From DATARH01 sp963705325 (GTDB taxonomy: Bacteria > Pseudomonadota > Alphaproteobacteria > ATCC43930 > CGMCC-115725), in contig OY970069.1 of the NCBI GenBank assembly GCA_963705325.1, forward strand, positions 1,116,001-1,180,000: DNA of 64,000 nucleotides. The letters run 5' to 3'. A program made the position numbers and the translations under genes. The notes below the pieces were generated by a model. It saw nothing but the letters and a program-made list of their open reading frames with translations. It did not search any database and was not told the origin of the DNA. Shown piece after piece: positions 44,741 through 53,073 of this stretch (the stretch's first letter is position 1; each line of letters opens with the position of its first letter).

Positions 44741-46300
44741 TCAAGTCGCCTTGAGCTCGATATCTTCGTATTCGGGGAACGGGTCGAGATAGACATCGCC
44801 GATCGTATCCTTGGCGATGCGTGGGCCGACGCCGTTCAGGGCGCGGAAATCGTAGACCGGCGCGAACATCACGCGATCGATTGTCAGTTGCTGGATCTGA
44901 TCGAGCAGCGCCTCGCGTTTCTTCGAATCCCGCTCGCCGGCCTGCTCCAGATACAGCTGGTCGATGTCGGGGTAGCCGCCTGAGCTGAACGCGCCCTTCG
45001 AATAGATAAAGGCTTCGACCCGGCTGGCGGCGTTGCCCGCGTTTCCTGCGCCGGTCATATATAGCCCGTGGAATTTGTGCGCCTTCCAGTCAGCGTAGAA
45101 CGCCGCCCGCTCCATCGGCGCCAGCCTCACCCGTATGCCGACCGCGTTGAGATCGTTGACGATCGCCTCCGCCGTCGTCGGAAAGCCGGGGATCGCATGG
45201 AACAGACCAGCGTCGATGCCCTGGGGATGGCCAGCCTCGGCGAGCAGCTGCTTCGACTTTGCCGGGTCGTAGGGGAACGGCGGAACCTGCAAGGCAAACG
45301 GCATCACCCGCGGTACGATCACCCCGGCCGGCGGGCAGAAACCGAGGCATGACGCCTTATTGATGCCCTCGCGATCGATCGCGTAGGCGACCGCGAGGCG
45401 CATTCGTTTGTCGTGCCAGGGCGACGCCTCATCGTATTGGTCTGGGAACTCGATCCACATGCACGACGCATGCTTGGTTGCGACGATCTTGGTCTTCGGG
45501 TCGTCCATCAGCCCCTGAGCGGCGACGCTCTGCAAAGCGATTGCGATGTCGGCTTCGCCAGTCTTCACCATCAACGCCCGCGTGTCGCCGTCGGGCACGC
45601 TACGCACGGTAATCGTCTTAATGTGCGGCGGGTGGCGCCAATATCGGTCGAAGGCTTCGAAGACGACCTCGACTCCTGGCTTGCTGCTGACGAATTTGTA
45701 GGGGCCAGCGCCGACCGGGTGATCGGCAAAGCCCTGATCGCCGACCTTCTCAAGATAATTTTTCGGCACGATCAGCCCAGCGGCGCTGGCGGTGCTGCCG
45801 TAGAAGGTCATGAAATCCGGCCACACTTCCTTCATGTGAAAGCGCACCACTCGTGGATCGACGATCTCCACTTGCGCCACCTTTTCCTTCAGCACGGTGG
45901 CGCCCGCGCCCTTGTAGCGATCGAAGCTGAACTTGACGTCCTCGGTCGTGATCGGATCGCCGTTGTGGAACGTCAGCTCCGGCTTGAGCTTGAACTCATA
46001 GGTCAGGCCGTCCTCGCTCTCCTCCCACGATTCGGCGAGCCCCGGTCCCATCTTCGTCCCCGGATAGGCCCGCACCAGCGCGTCATGCAGCGCATAAAGG
46101 ATGCCGAACGGCGTGATTTGCGGCGGTGCAAGCGACGGATCGAACCACGCCGGCGAGATCGTCACATGAAAGGCGACGACAATCTCCCCTGCCGGCGCCG
46201 GCGCGGCTCCGAGGGCGCGCTGAAGCCCGAGCGCGACCGGCACACCGGCAAGGGACCCGATGACGGCGCGTCGCGATGGGAGACCCTTAAGCGAAGCCAT
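44741..46300 (-). CDS. Family-5 ABC substrate-binding protein, convergent on the Dpp-like operon
   Basis: 519 aa from the ATG at 46300; the open frame extends to 46411 but the Tat-like signal begins MASLKGLPSRRAVIGSLAGV. The mature part starts GEIVVAFHVTISPAWFDPSL and is clearly paralogous to the protein at 39255-40850. It carries LTFHNGDPITTEDVKFSFDR and HPVGAGPYKFVSSKPGVEVV. A second receptor feeding the same permease, giving the operon two solute specificities, is the simplest reading. Confidence 0.92.
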   Translation of the reverse strand: MASLKGLPSRRAVIGSLAGVPVALGLQRALGAAPAPAGEIVVAFHVTISPAWFDPSLAPPQITPFGILYALHDALVRAYPGTKMGPGLAESWEESEDGLTYEFKLKPELTFHNGDPITTEDVKFSFDRYKGAGATVLKEKVAQVEIVDPRVVRFHMKEVWPDFMTFYGSTASAAGLIVPKNYLEKVGDQGFADHPVGAGPYKFVSSKPGVEVVFEAFDRYWRHPPHIKTITVRSVPDGDTRALMVKTGEADIAIALQSVAAQGLMDDPKTKIVATKHASCMWIEFPDQYDEASPWHDKRMRLAVAYAIDREGINKASCLGFCPPAGVIVPRVMPFALQVPPFPYDPAKSKQLLAEAGHPQGIDAGLFHAIPGFPTTAEAIVNDLNAVGIRVRLAPMERAAFYADWKAHKFHGLYMTGAGNAGNAASRVEAFIYSKGAFSSGGYPDIDQLYLEQAGERDSKKREALLDQIQQLTIDRVMFAPVYDFRALNGVGPRIAKDTIGDVYLDPFPEYEDIELKAT

Positions 46301-46954
46301 GCCTATTCCTCCCTGCGAATTTTCTGTTTTGATGGTTTGTTGGATTGAGGATGACCTGCGCCGCCGCCTAGGGTCAAGCGCACCTCGCACAATGCTGCGT
46401 GGGCGGCGCACGCGAGCGATGAGTCGTCACAACCAGCTGAACACGCGAAAACCCCATCTTGCGTGCTCACTGCCGCCGGTAGTGGACCGACTGTGGGTTA
46501 TAAAACTCGTGGCGACTGATCGGAACGGGTGAGAACCCAGTCGCTCGCCAGCGGTCAGGCCGAGGTCTGCCCTAGGGGCGCGAACCGACCCGTGACGAAG
46601 CGCTCTTCCGACTTCCGCTATCGGCGCGATGCAGCCGTCGACCCGCCTCGCTTCGAACGACCGGTTTGTGAGACCTAAACGGCCGTTCCTCGCCGCTGTC
46701 GCGGCTTTCCGGTCTTGCCCCATACGCGTCATTCGGGACCGCCTCGTCGAGCGAGGCCGATGGAGAACGGACACTCGCAACCCAACTCTGGACAAGCTGG
46801 AGCTGCCCCAACGTGGTGCGCGACGCGCTCGCCTTATTTGGCGCCGAGGTCAACGAAACGTCGTTAATCCCATGTCGCAAGCTTGCGACATGAAAATGGT
46901 CGCCTCAGCGGCGTCATCAAGTTCGTATATGTTTGATTTATTGGAGAAAAAATA
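46301..46954. other. Gene-free region with a dispersed repeat
   Basis: About 650 bases upstream of the minus-strand binding protein and left of the tRNA fragment. It holds the 104-bp dispersed repeat at 46618-46721 and would contain the binding-protein promoter. Frames here have no homology or ribosome sites. Confidence 0.5.
46618..46721. repeat. 104-bp dispersed repeat, copy 1
   Basis: Aligns without gaps to 60553-60656, in the same orientation 13,935 bases away. Shared 23-mer core at 46646-46668, of which CTCGCTTCGAACGACCGG is part. Both copies end CTTGCCCC/TTTGCCCC. A looser relative of the tail is at about 55590-55612. Confidence 0.65.
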
Positions 46955-47005
46955 TGGCTGGGGCGGGAGGATTCGAACCTCCGTATGCCGGAATCAAAAT
47001 CCGGT
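46955..47005 (-). pseudogene. tRNA-Gln(TTG) 3' fragment (att-like, copy 2) next to integrase
   Basis: On the minus strand this gives the anticodon stem-loop (CCGGA TTTTGAT TCCGG, anticodon TTG), variable loop, T arm GGAGG-TTCGAAT-CCTCC, acceptor CGCCCCA, G and CCA of a tRNA-Gln. Upstream of the anticodon arm the sequence does not form a D arm or the matching 5' acceptor TGGGGCG, so it is not a full tRNA. It ends 165 bases before an integrase start, the expected place for an attachment site. Confidence 0.8.
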
Positions 47006-47169
47006 AACCCTCTCTGCCGAGAACCGTCAGCGACCGCCACTACTATTAAAGTCGGCCGAATTTCTTGATTTTATGATCGCAATTTGCGACATACGCCGCC
47101 ATAACTACGATCTCGGGTGATACCCTGGTGATACCCAGAGGTCCAACCACGTTGAGAAAAGGACCGCCC

Positions 47170-48468
47170 ATGCGAGGCAAGATCACGAAGCGCGCGGTTG
47201 ACGCTTTAACCGCCGCTCGCGGCGTCGAAACGGTACTGTGGGACACTGAGGTGAAAGGCTTCGGGGTCCGTGCCAGGCCGGCCGGCGGGAGAAGTTACAT
47301 CTTGCATTACCGCGTTGGCACCGGTCGCAGCGCCGTCCTCCGCAAGTTGACGATAGGCAAGCATGGCTCGCCCTGGACACCGGAGATGGCGCGGATCGAA
47401 GCGAAACGGCTGCTCGCGGAGGTCGCCGCTGGCCGTGATCCTGCGAGCGCGCGGCAGGACGAGCGAAACGCGCTGACCTTTGGCGAATTGATCGACCTTT
47501 ATCTGGCCGAAGGTGCAGGCCACAAGAAACTCTCCACGATCAAGGTCGATCGAGGTCGAATTGAGCGTCATCTGCGTCCGTTACTCGCCAGATTGCGAGC
47601 CGATCAACTTGGTCGCGCCGACATCGAACACATGCGGAATGCCGTAGCGGCCGGCAAAACAGCCGATAAGATCGTGAGCGCCGATCGGCGACGACCAGGC
47701 AGCATCGCCACGGGCGGCAAGGGCGTTGCCGCGCAATGCGTAGCGCTCGTAAGTTCGATTTATGCATTCGCGAATGGGCGTGGCTTGTGCAGTGACAATC
47801 CGGCACGCGGCGTCAAAAAAACGCCGGTGCGCAAGGTCGAGCGCTTCCTTTCAGAGGCCGAGATCGCCCGGCTGGCAGACGCCCTCGATATTGAAGCCCA
47901 ACAATCGGCCAACCCCTACCCGCCCGCAGCTATAAAGCTGCTGCTCTTAACCGGGAGTCGCAAAGGCGAGATCGTCAACCTGCGCTGGGAGCAGGTCGAT
48001 TTCGAGCACGGATGCCTGCGGCTGCCTGACAGCAAGACCGGTGCGAAGGTGGTCTATCTCAACGCGCCGGCCCGGGCATTGCTCCAGGAGCTTCCTCGCA
48101 TGGCGGACAATACACGCGTGATCCCCGCCATGAGGGCCGACAGCGCAAGACCTGCGATCGATAAAGTCTGGGTGCGCGTGCGCAAAGCGGCCGGGCTTGC
48201 CGATGTCCGGCTCCACGACTTGCGGCACAGCTTCGCGAGCATCGGCGCTGCCGGTGGGTTTAGCCTTCCGATCATCGGCGCGTTACTCGGGCACAAGCAC
48301 GCGACGACGACGGCGCGCTACGCTCACCTGTCGGCCGATCCACTTCGCGCGGCCAACGATGCTGTCGGTGCAAGGATCGCGGCGGCCATGAACCGTAATG
48401 CGGATGCCACGGCGGAGGTTGTGGACCTGCCCCGACAGGGTGAGCCCGCTTCGGCGCTTGGTGCCTGA
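47170..48468 (+). CDS. Tyrosine-type site-specific integrase
   Basis: 432 aa of the P4/DUF4102-like integrase class used by islands and satellites that enter tRNA genes. N-terminal arm-binding domain (LTAARGVETVLWDTEVKGFG), core-binding domain (about 100-215), catalytic domain with Arg264 (TGSRKGEIVNLRW), His349/Arg352 (HDLRH), His375 (LGHKH) and Tyr384 (TARYAHL). All five signature residues are present, so it is probably functional. The ATG at 47170 follows the adjacent GAGAAAAGGA purine run. Its att site is presumably the tRNA-Gln fragment just upstream. Confidence 0.93.
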   Translation: MRGKITKRAVDALTAARGVETVLWDTEVKGFGVRARPAGGRSYILHYRVGTGRSAVLRKLTIGKHGSPWTPEMARIEAKRLLAEVAAGRDPASARQDERNALTFGELIDLYLAEGAGHKKLSTIKVDRGRIERHLRPLLARLRADQLGRADIEHMRNAVAAGKTADKIVSADRRRPGSIATGGKGVAAQCVALVSSIYAFANGRGLCSDNPARGVKKTPVRKVERFLSEAEIARLADALDIEAQQSANPYPPAAIKLLLLTGSRKGEIVNLRWEQVDFEHGCLRLPDSKTGAKVVYLNAPARALLQELPRMADNTRVIPAMRADSARPAIDKVWVRVRKAAGLADVRLHDLRHSFASIGAAGGFSLPIIGALLGHKHATTTARYAHLSADPLRAANDAVGARIAAAMNRNADATAEVVDLPRQGEPASALGA

Positions 48469-48476
48469 CGGACGCG

Positions 48477-49310
48477 ATGGCCGGTCGGCCGTCCAAAACT
48501 GGGGCGACCAGCCCAAAAACCGTGCCACTTCCTGGTCCGGTTCTTGATGCGCTTTCTTATCCGGGGATAGACATCACTTGGTTCGGGGCGGTGATTGAAG
48601 CGTTCGGGCGGCTGCCAATTTATGGGCAAGTAGAGTTGGCCAGTCGGCTAATCGATGCACGCGGTCAATATATAGCCCATCGCATGTCCGACTCTGATGG
48701 CGAATTGGCGCAAGGGGTGTGTCAAAGACGCCTTGGGCAGATAGGTAAAGCCGCCGAGAAGCTGGCACGATTGCTCCACAGACATAAGGCAGCTCCGCAG
48801 CCATGGAACCTGCATCCGGCTATTACGCTCGCCCTCCCTCGCCTCTGCCGGGTTGCTGCCGAGAACCATCCAAATCAGATCTGGGATCCTCCACAAGGGC
48901 TGAGCTTGCTCGAGGCTATGCTGATCGACCTTGCCCAAGTTGGCGCCGATCCCGAGGCCGTCTTTCCATCGCAGTTTCCGAAAACGCGGGGCGGAGAGCG
49001 GCGGCAAGGCCCTACCGCCGCAACAGCTCTCGTGCATCAGCTGATTGAAATCTACGACGATATGCGCGCGCGGTTTCCCAGAAGCGGCCCCTCGCCCGCA
49101 TTTGGCCCGCGACTGAAGAAGTTCGTGCGTGCGGGCCTCGCCTTTACCGTGAGCATGCCCCCCGAGATGAGCGACTCCGAAGGTATGCGGCGTCAATTGA
49201 AAGAAGTTACGTTTCTAGAACCTGATTTACCGGAAGACTCGAGGATTACCGATAGCGCGATCCGGGGCGTATTCGACCGCCGAAATCCACAGACCAAAGT
49301 CAATTTATAG
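48477..49310 (+). CDS. Hypothetical protein of integrated element
   Basis: 277 aa, intact, starting 8 bases after the integrase stop (ATG at 48477), so probably co-transcribed. It is soluble with no signal peptide; mixed helical content, proline-rich start (TVPLPGPVLDALSYPG) and the segment LLEAMLIDLAQVGADPEAVF. No recognised domain. Codon use is less GC3-biased than in chromosomal genes. A replication or regulatory role in the element is possible, but only from its position. Confidence 0.65.
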   Translation: MAGRPSKTGATSPKTVPLPGPVLDALSYPGIDITWFGAVIEAFGRLPIYGQVELASRLIDARGQYIAHRMSDSDGELAQGVCQRRLGQIGKAAEKLARLLHRHKAAPQPWNLHPAITLALPRLCRVAAENHPNQIWDPPQGLSLLEAMLIDLAQVGADPEAVFPSQFPKTRGGERRQGPTAATALVHQLIEIYDDMRARFPRSGPSPAFGPRLKKFVRAGLAFTVSMPPEMSDSEGMRRQLKEVTFLEPDLPEDSRITDSAIRGVFDRRNPQTKVNL

Positions 49311-49391
49311 TTTGATTTGAGCATTTCGGGGGTACGCACGCCGACGTAGGCTGCCTCGCACCGACAGAACTTCGTAGGCGCGCGAGAAAAA

Positions 49392-49601
49392 ATGCTCACC
49401 GACCTCTCTGATCTTCTGCTCTCTCAACGCGAATACGCGAAGGTCCGTCGTTGTTCAGAGCGCACAATCGAACGCGAGCGAGCATCCGGGACGGGGTGCC
49501 GTTATATAAAAATCGGCCGCGGTGTTCGGTATAAGCGTGCAGACGTCCTCGATTTCATCGAGCGGCACGCGCGTCAGAGCACGAGTGAGGCCGCAGCGTG
49601 A
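49392..49601 (+). CDS. AlpA-like helix-turn-helix regulator / excisionase
   Basis: 69 aa MerR/excisionase-type winged HTH. LLSQREYAKVRRCSERTIER at residues 9-28 is the HTH; RYIKIGRGVRYKRADVLDFI at 37-56 is the wing and following helix typical of AlpA/Xis proteins. AlpA-type proteins switch on excision or satellite genes in P4-like and PICI elements. It lies between the integrase block and a PC4-like gene on the same strand. Confidence 0.8.
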   Translation: MLTDLSDLLLSQREYAKVRRCSERTIERERASGTGCRYIKIGRGVRYKRADVLDFIERHARQSTSEAAA

Positions 49602-49622
49602 CGGCAGCTGGATCGGCCCTGG

Positions 49623-49943
49623 ATGACCACCGCTAAATCCCAAGGCGGTCGGAAACCGGCAGCGATGCGATTTCCGATCATCGTGTGCGAGTGGCCTCGG
49701 AATCATCGAGAACACTTGCGGATCTCGCTCGACCGCTACGGCAGCGCCTTCACCCTCGATGTCAGAACGTGGTGGAAAAGCAACGACGGCGGCTTCAGAC
49801 CAGCGCGGAATGGACTGACTCTCGCGGTTCGGTACCTCCCAAAGCTTATCGATAGCTTGGTAGAGGCCGCGCGCCGAGCAGACGCGCTTTGTCTTATCGA
49901 ATTGCCACCAGCTCAAAAGCGCAACAATGAGACCAGAACTTGA
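49623..49943 (+). CDS. PC4/YdbC-like ssDNA-binding protein
   Basis: 106 aa. Residues about 30-85 (HLRISLDRYGSAFTLDVRTW, WKSNDGGFRPARNGLTLAVR, YLPKLIDSLVEAA) match the PC4 transcriptional-coactivator fold: ISLD-x-Y, DIR-x-W, G-x-x-P-x-x-x-G, LP-x-LI. Bacterial and phage PC4-like proteins bind single-stranded DNA in replication, recombination or transcription. It follows the AlpA-like gene by 21 bases. The family call is by motif only. Confidence 0.65.
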   Translation: MTTAKSQGGRKPAAMRFPIIVCEWPRNHREHLRISLDRYGSAFTLDVRTWWKSNDGGFRPARNGLTLAVRYLPKLIDSLVEAARRADALCLIELPPAQKRNNETRT

Positions 49944-50569
49944 TGCTCCCGATCCGATAGCGCGAGGTGACAGAGCGTGAATGTGCATAGCCAGCCCTAT
50001 TTGTAGGGCCGAAGCCTTGGGACTCAGACCGAGGGGGAACTCGCCGGAGGGCACCGGCAAAAAACCAAGGGTGGCCGCAAAGGCTGCTCAGGAGCGGGCT
50101 CCGCTGGGTATTGCGACCCGCAGATAGCCGCAGTGCCGGCGGATCGGCAAAGCGGTGGTTCCGCGCCAGAGTAAGCGGACGTAAAGGCCGACAGCCTGAC
50201 CCCGGCCTCCCTTAACAGGTTGTCTCGATCCGCCCATGTTCGGGGGACCCATACGCAGGCTCCATGCCGGGCATCCAGGCTTCGCTTCGGAAGGCGAAGC
50301 CATGCTCGCCCACCGCTCACCATCCGAGCATCAGATTGGCTTGGGTCGATTGAGTGAAGCGAAATGACAGACACGCACCAGGGCGAGCGGTAGTCTCTCA
50401 GAGGCACTACCGGGCGACGCCCTTGGTTGCGCTACCACGTCGAGCTTCGCAATATGCAGGTTGGTGCAGGGTGCTGGTCAGCGACGTAGATTTTTTGACT
50501 GGTTCCAATTCGCGTTCCACGTGGAACGAGCGTGCGCACTAACGAGGACCTTGCGAAGGTTGGATCGCG
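49944..50569. other. Gene-free region of the element with hairpins and a parS-like site
   Basis: About 625 bases. It holds a strong hairpin, GGCTTCGC/GCGAAGCC, near 50279-50302, other GC-rich inverted segments, and the 16-bp palindrome at 50513-50528. None of the overlapping frames shows family resemblance. A structured or regulatory RNA is possible but not shown. Confidence 0.4.
50513..50528. promoter_or_regulatory. parS-like 16-bp palindrome, copy 1
   Basis: CGTTCCACGTGGAACG, a perfect palindrome identical to 51954-51969. The inner 14 bases GTTCCACGTGGAAC equal the core of Pseudomonas-type chromosomal parS and closely match the general bacterial parS consensus. No ParB gene is in the window. 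It lies upstream of the terminase-like gene. Confidence 0.6.
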
Positions 50570-50875
50570 GTGTCGGACGGGGCCAGGACGCCGATCGTCG
50601 CGATCGCCTTCCTCAAGGGATCGGGACCGGGCGTGCTCGTCTACCACAACGGCAATATGTCGAAGGCATGGTGCGCCGGCGCGAAGCCTGGTTGCTGGCG
50701 ATACCCGGCCGAGTGTTCGCTCCGCATGCGCGAGGTCAACGTAACGACCCGCCCCAAGACCTACCTGTGGGCCGGACGTTCGGATCAGTCAGTTGTCGTC
50801 CGCCCTTTGCATGCTTCGAAGACCATCTATTGCTCTCTTAGCCTTAGCACTCTTTTCCTTCGCGTGCCGTGCTAA
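50570..50875 (+). CDS. Possible small protein of the element
   Basis: A GTG-started frame of up to 101 codons. Its first 80 codons end almost always in G or C, like real genes here (VSDGARTPIVAIAFLKGSGP, then GVLVYHNGNMSKAWCAGAKP). Two Cys and three Trp in about 15 residues suggest a folded domain. The last 18 codons lose this bias. No family recognised, and competing frames overlap it, so it stays tentative. It lies 41 bases past a parS-like site and before the terminase-like gene. Confidence 0.35.
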   Translation: MSDGARTPIVAIAFLKGSGPGVLVYHNGNMSKAWCAGAKPGCWRYPAECSLRMREVNVTTRPKTYLWAGRSDQSVVVRPLHASKTIYCSLSLSTLFLRVPC

Positions 50876-50964
50876 CCCGGCAATCTATCGGCGCCCGACA
50901 TCGGGAGCAGCTAGGCGAGCTGGTATTTTTGACCACCTGCATACCAAAGAATTACCATGCCAAA

Positions 50965-51645
50965 ATGTCGGGACCGCTCAAAAACGCCCGCCGGGAGCTC
51001 TTCGCGCAGTCCGTAGCCGCCGGAAAGAGCGTCCTCGCGTCACACAAGGCTGCGGGATACCGCCCAGAATTGCGGAATGCAGCGCGGTTGAAAGCCCATC
51101 CATCCATTAAGGCCCGGATCGAACAACTCCAGTGGGATCGGGAGCGGCTCGCCCAAGCTGCAAACCAACAGGCGTTGACGAAGCTGGCGGTGTCAAAGGA
51201 GAGCGTGGGTCGGGAGTTCGCGCTGATCGGGTTTGCCAACATGATGGATTATACGGCGCCTGATCAGGACGGGCATCGGGTGCTCGATCTTGATCATGTG
51301 ACCCGCGAGCAGATGGCGGCGGTGCAGGAAATGACCGTCGACTACTACACGGAGGGCAAGGGGAAGGGCGCGCTCCGGGTGAAGCGGGTGAAGGTCAAGC
51401 TGCACCCCAAGGTCGCGGCGCTCGAGAAGTTGGCGCGGATGTTTGGCTGGATCGTCGATGGGCGCTATCTGCAGCAAGACGACGAGCTGGTGAAGCTCAC
51501 GGCGAGGCTGGCGAAGATGACACCGGAGCAGCGCCGCCAGGATGCCGAGGACGTCATAAGGCGGGCCAAGGAGCGACTGGCCGAGGCAGAGCGAGACGAG
51601 GCGCCGTTGATTGACAACGAGACCGGCGAGCCCGTCCCGGAGTAG
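50965..51645 (+). CDS. Terminase small-subunit-like protein
   Basis: 226 aa. The N-terminal HTH-like segment (NARRELFAQSVAAGKSVLAS, HKAAGYRP) and following helices (SIKARIEQLQWDRERLAQAA) resemble the DNA-recognition part of phage terminase small subunits. The middle (ALIGFANMMDYTAPDQDGHR, ALRVKRVKVKLHPKVAALEK) matches the Terminase_2-like group. The C-terminus is acidic. The small subunit selects DNA for packaging; no large subunit, portal or capsid gene follows. That is unusual for a prophage but normal for phage satellites. The ATG at 50965 is preferred over 50869 on homology. Confidence 0.72.
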   Translation: MSGPLKNARRELFAQSVAAGKSVLASHKAAGYRPELRNAARLKAHPSIKARIEQLQWDRERLAQAANQQALTKLAVSKESVGREFALIGFANMMDYTAPDQDGHRVLDLDHVTREQMAAVQEMTVDYYTEGKGKGALRVKRVKVKLHPKVAALEKLARMFGWIVDGRYLQQDDELVKLTARLAKMTPEQRRQDAEDVIRRAKERLAEAERDEAPLIDNETGEPVPE

Positions 51646-51927
51646 CCCCCTGCGCCGCAGGAGTATCTCGTCCCACCTAGAACGAAAAAATGCGCCGCAC
51701 GGTCCCGCTGCAGAGTAGCACACTCGAGTGTGCTCTGACGTCTACGGTAGTCCTTCGTCAGTAGAGGTGCCCCGAGCGGCAGCGGACCCGCCGCAGGAGT
51801 AGCGCTTTATGCCGACCTACTGTAGACCGCACACGGTAGGCAATGCGGAACGCTCGGACGACGCGATCATTGCAATGCCGCATTTGGGTACGCCGCCGTG
51901 CAACCGGTAATCGACGAGGCCATGTCA

Positions 51928-51946
51928 AGATATCGATATCTAGATA
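51928..51946. promoter_or_regulatory. Nested AT-rich palindromes beside the parS-like site
   Basis: AGATATCGATATCT (51928-51941, perfect 14-bp palindrome) overlaps TATCTAGATA (51937-51946, perfect 10-bp palindrome). They sit 8 bases left of the second parS-like site. A protein-binding or resolution site is possible. Confidence 0.5.
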
Positions 51947-51953
51947 ATTCGTT

Positions 51954-51969
51954 CGTTCCACGTGGAACG
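51954..51969. promoter_or_regulatory. parS-like 16-bp palindrome, copy 2
   Basis: CGTTCCACGTGGAACG, identical to the copy 1441 bases to the left at 50513-50528. The two copies bracket the possible small gene and the terminase-like gene. See copy 1 for the consensus comparison. Confidence 0.6.
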
Positions 51970-52165
51970 GAAACACAGGGAGCGTCCGCTCTCGACGCGC
52001 AAAGCCGGCGTTGCCCGCGGCGTGGACGGGGGGTCTCACATCGGACCTTTGCGCCCAAGATTTCGGGTGGCTCACTCGGTTGGAAAGCTGACATTTCTTT
52101 CGGTTTGAACCCGACTTCCGCCGAGCGCGGGGCTGTCGTGCGGGGCGCACCCTGTGATTCCATGC

Positions 52166-53014
52166 TTACGGCGGCGCCACCGGTCCGCGGGGATCGGGGA
52201 CGCTCGCCGCCGTTTCGTGCCAATCCTTCGACCACGGGGTCAGCGGTCGCGGCACTGCCACGCCATCGAGTAGGATTTCGTCAACGTGCTCGTTGAAGAA
52301 ACAAAGATAGCCCTTGATCTTCGGGCATTCGGGGATCGGGTCGGGATAGCTCCAGACGATGTCAGGAAATATCCGGTCGGCAAGCCTAACCGAGTAATAG
52401 CGGGCGGTGCCCTTGTAGGGACAGGACGTGACCTTCTCACTCGGGACGAGGAGATCCAAGCGAACGTCCTCAGGTGGGATGTAGTAACGCGTTGGCAGGC
52501 GTGTTTCGAAGAGAAACCGAGCCCGTTTGGTGTCGGCGACCGTCGCACCGCCGACTATCACTTGCACTGGGCGCGACGAATTAACGACGTCGACCCGCTT
52601 ATAGGGGTCGCGCGCGTGCACGAAAATCTCGTCATCCTCCTCGAACCAGTGGTCGACCCGATCCCAATAGAAGGCGACGTAATCTCCGATCCCGGCGACC
52701 TCCGCGAATGGCTCCGGGTAGCCCCAGACCGCGTTCTCGGAGAGCCGGTCGCCGACCGCGATGCTCCAGTACGAGGCGGTGCCCTTGTACGGGCAGTAGC
52801 TGTGGTGTTCGCTCGCCCGCAGCAAATCCATCCGCACCTCGCCGCGCGGGAAATAGTAGATCGGCAGGTGGCGGGTCTCGAACAGCAGGTGCGCCGCGGT
52901 GCTGTCGGCCACCCACTCGCCGTTAAACTTGACCCGCACCCGCCGCGGCGAGCGCTCGAAGGTGATCCGGTAGTCGGGATTGGTCTTGAAGCCGGGCGCC
53001 GGAGTCTGTGTCAT
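52166..53014 (-). CDS. Tandem DUF427 domain protein
   Basis: 282 aa with two DUF427 repeats, residues about 18-120 and 143-245. Each contains an FETRxLPxYYxPxxxVRxDLL block and the diagnostic CPYKGTA motif (HHSYCPYKGTASYW in repeat 1, VTSCPYKGTARYYS in repeat 2). Function of the family is not known. The start has GGGAGG upstream. It diverges from the CoxL-like gene, with 59 bases between starts. Confidence 0.9.
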   Translation of the reverse strand: MTQTPAPGFKTNPDYRITFERSPRRVRVKFNGEWVADSTAAHLLFETRHLPIYYFPRGEVRMDLLRASEHHSYCPYKGTASYWSIAVGDRLSENAVWGYPEPFAEVAGIGDYVAFYWDRVDHWFEEDDEIFVHARDPYKRVDVVNSSRPVQVIVGGATVADTKRARFLFETRLPTRYYIPPEDVRLDLLVPSEKVTSCPYKGTARYYSVRLADRIFPDIVWSYPDPIPECPKIKGYLCFFNEHVDEILLDGVAVPRPLTPWSKDWHETAASVPDPRGPVAPP

Positions 53015-53073
53015 AGTCGAGCCTCCCGCTGGTGCCGGCGAGGATCATACGGAAATCGCTGCGGGGCGTGCGG

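Larger units (their letters stand above)
51646..52165. other. Gene-free region with clustered palindromes
   Basis: About 520 bases between the terminase-like gene and the end of the DUF427 gene. It contains the nested palindromes at 51928-51946 and the second parS-like site at 51954-51969. It probably includes the end of the integrated element, but no third tRNA-Gln repeat was found to mark it. Confidence 0.45.

Noticed and set aside
46955..47005. A complete tRNA-Gln gene
   Set aside because: The D arm and 5' acceptor strand do not follow the anticodon arm, so only the 3' part is present.
50354..50841. Alternative overlapping frames (such as 50461-50841 and 50532-50744) as genes
   Set aside because: They lack codon bias or homology, while the 50570 frame has G/C third positions; only that one is kept, tentatively.
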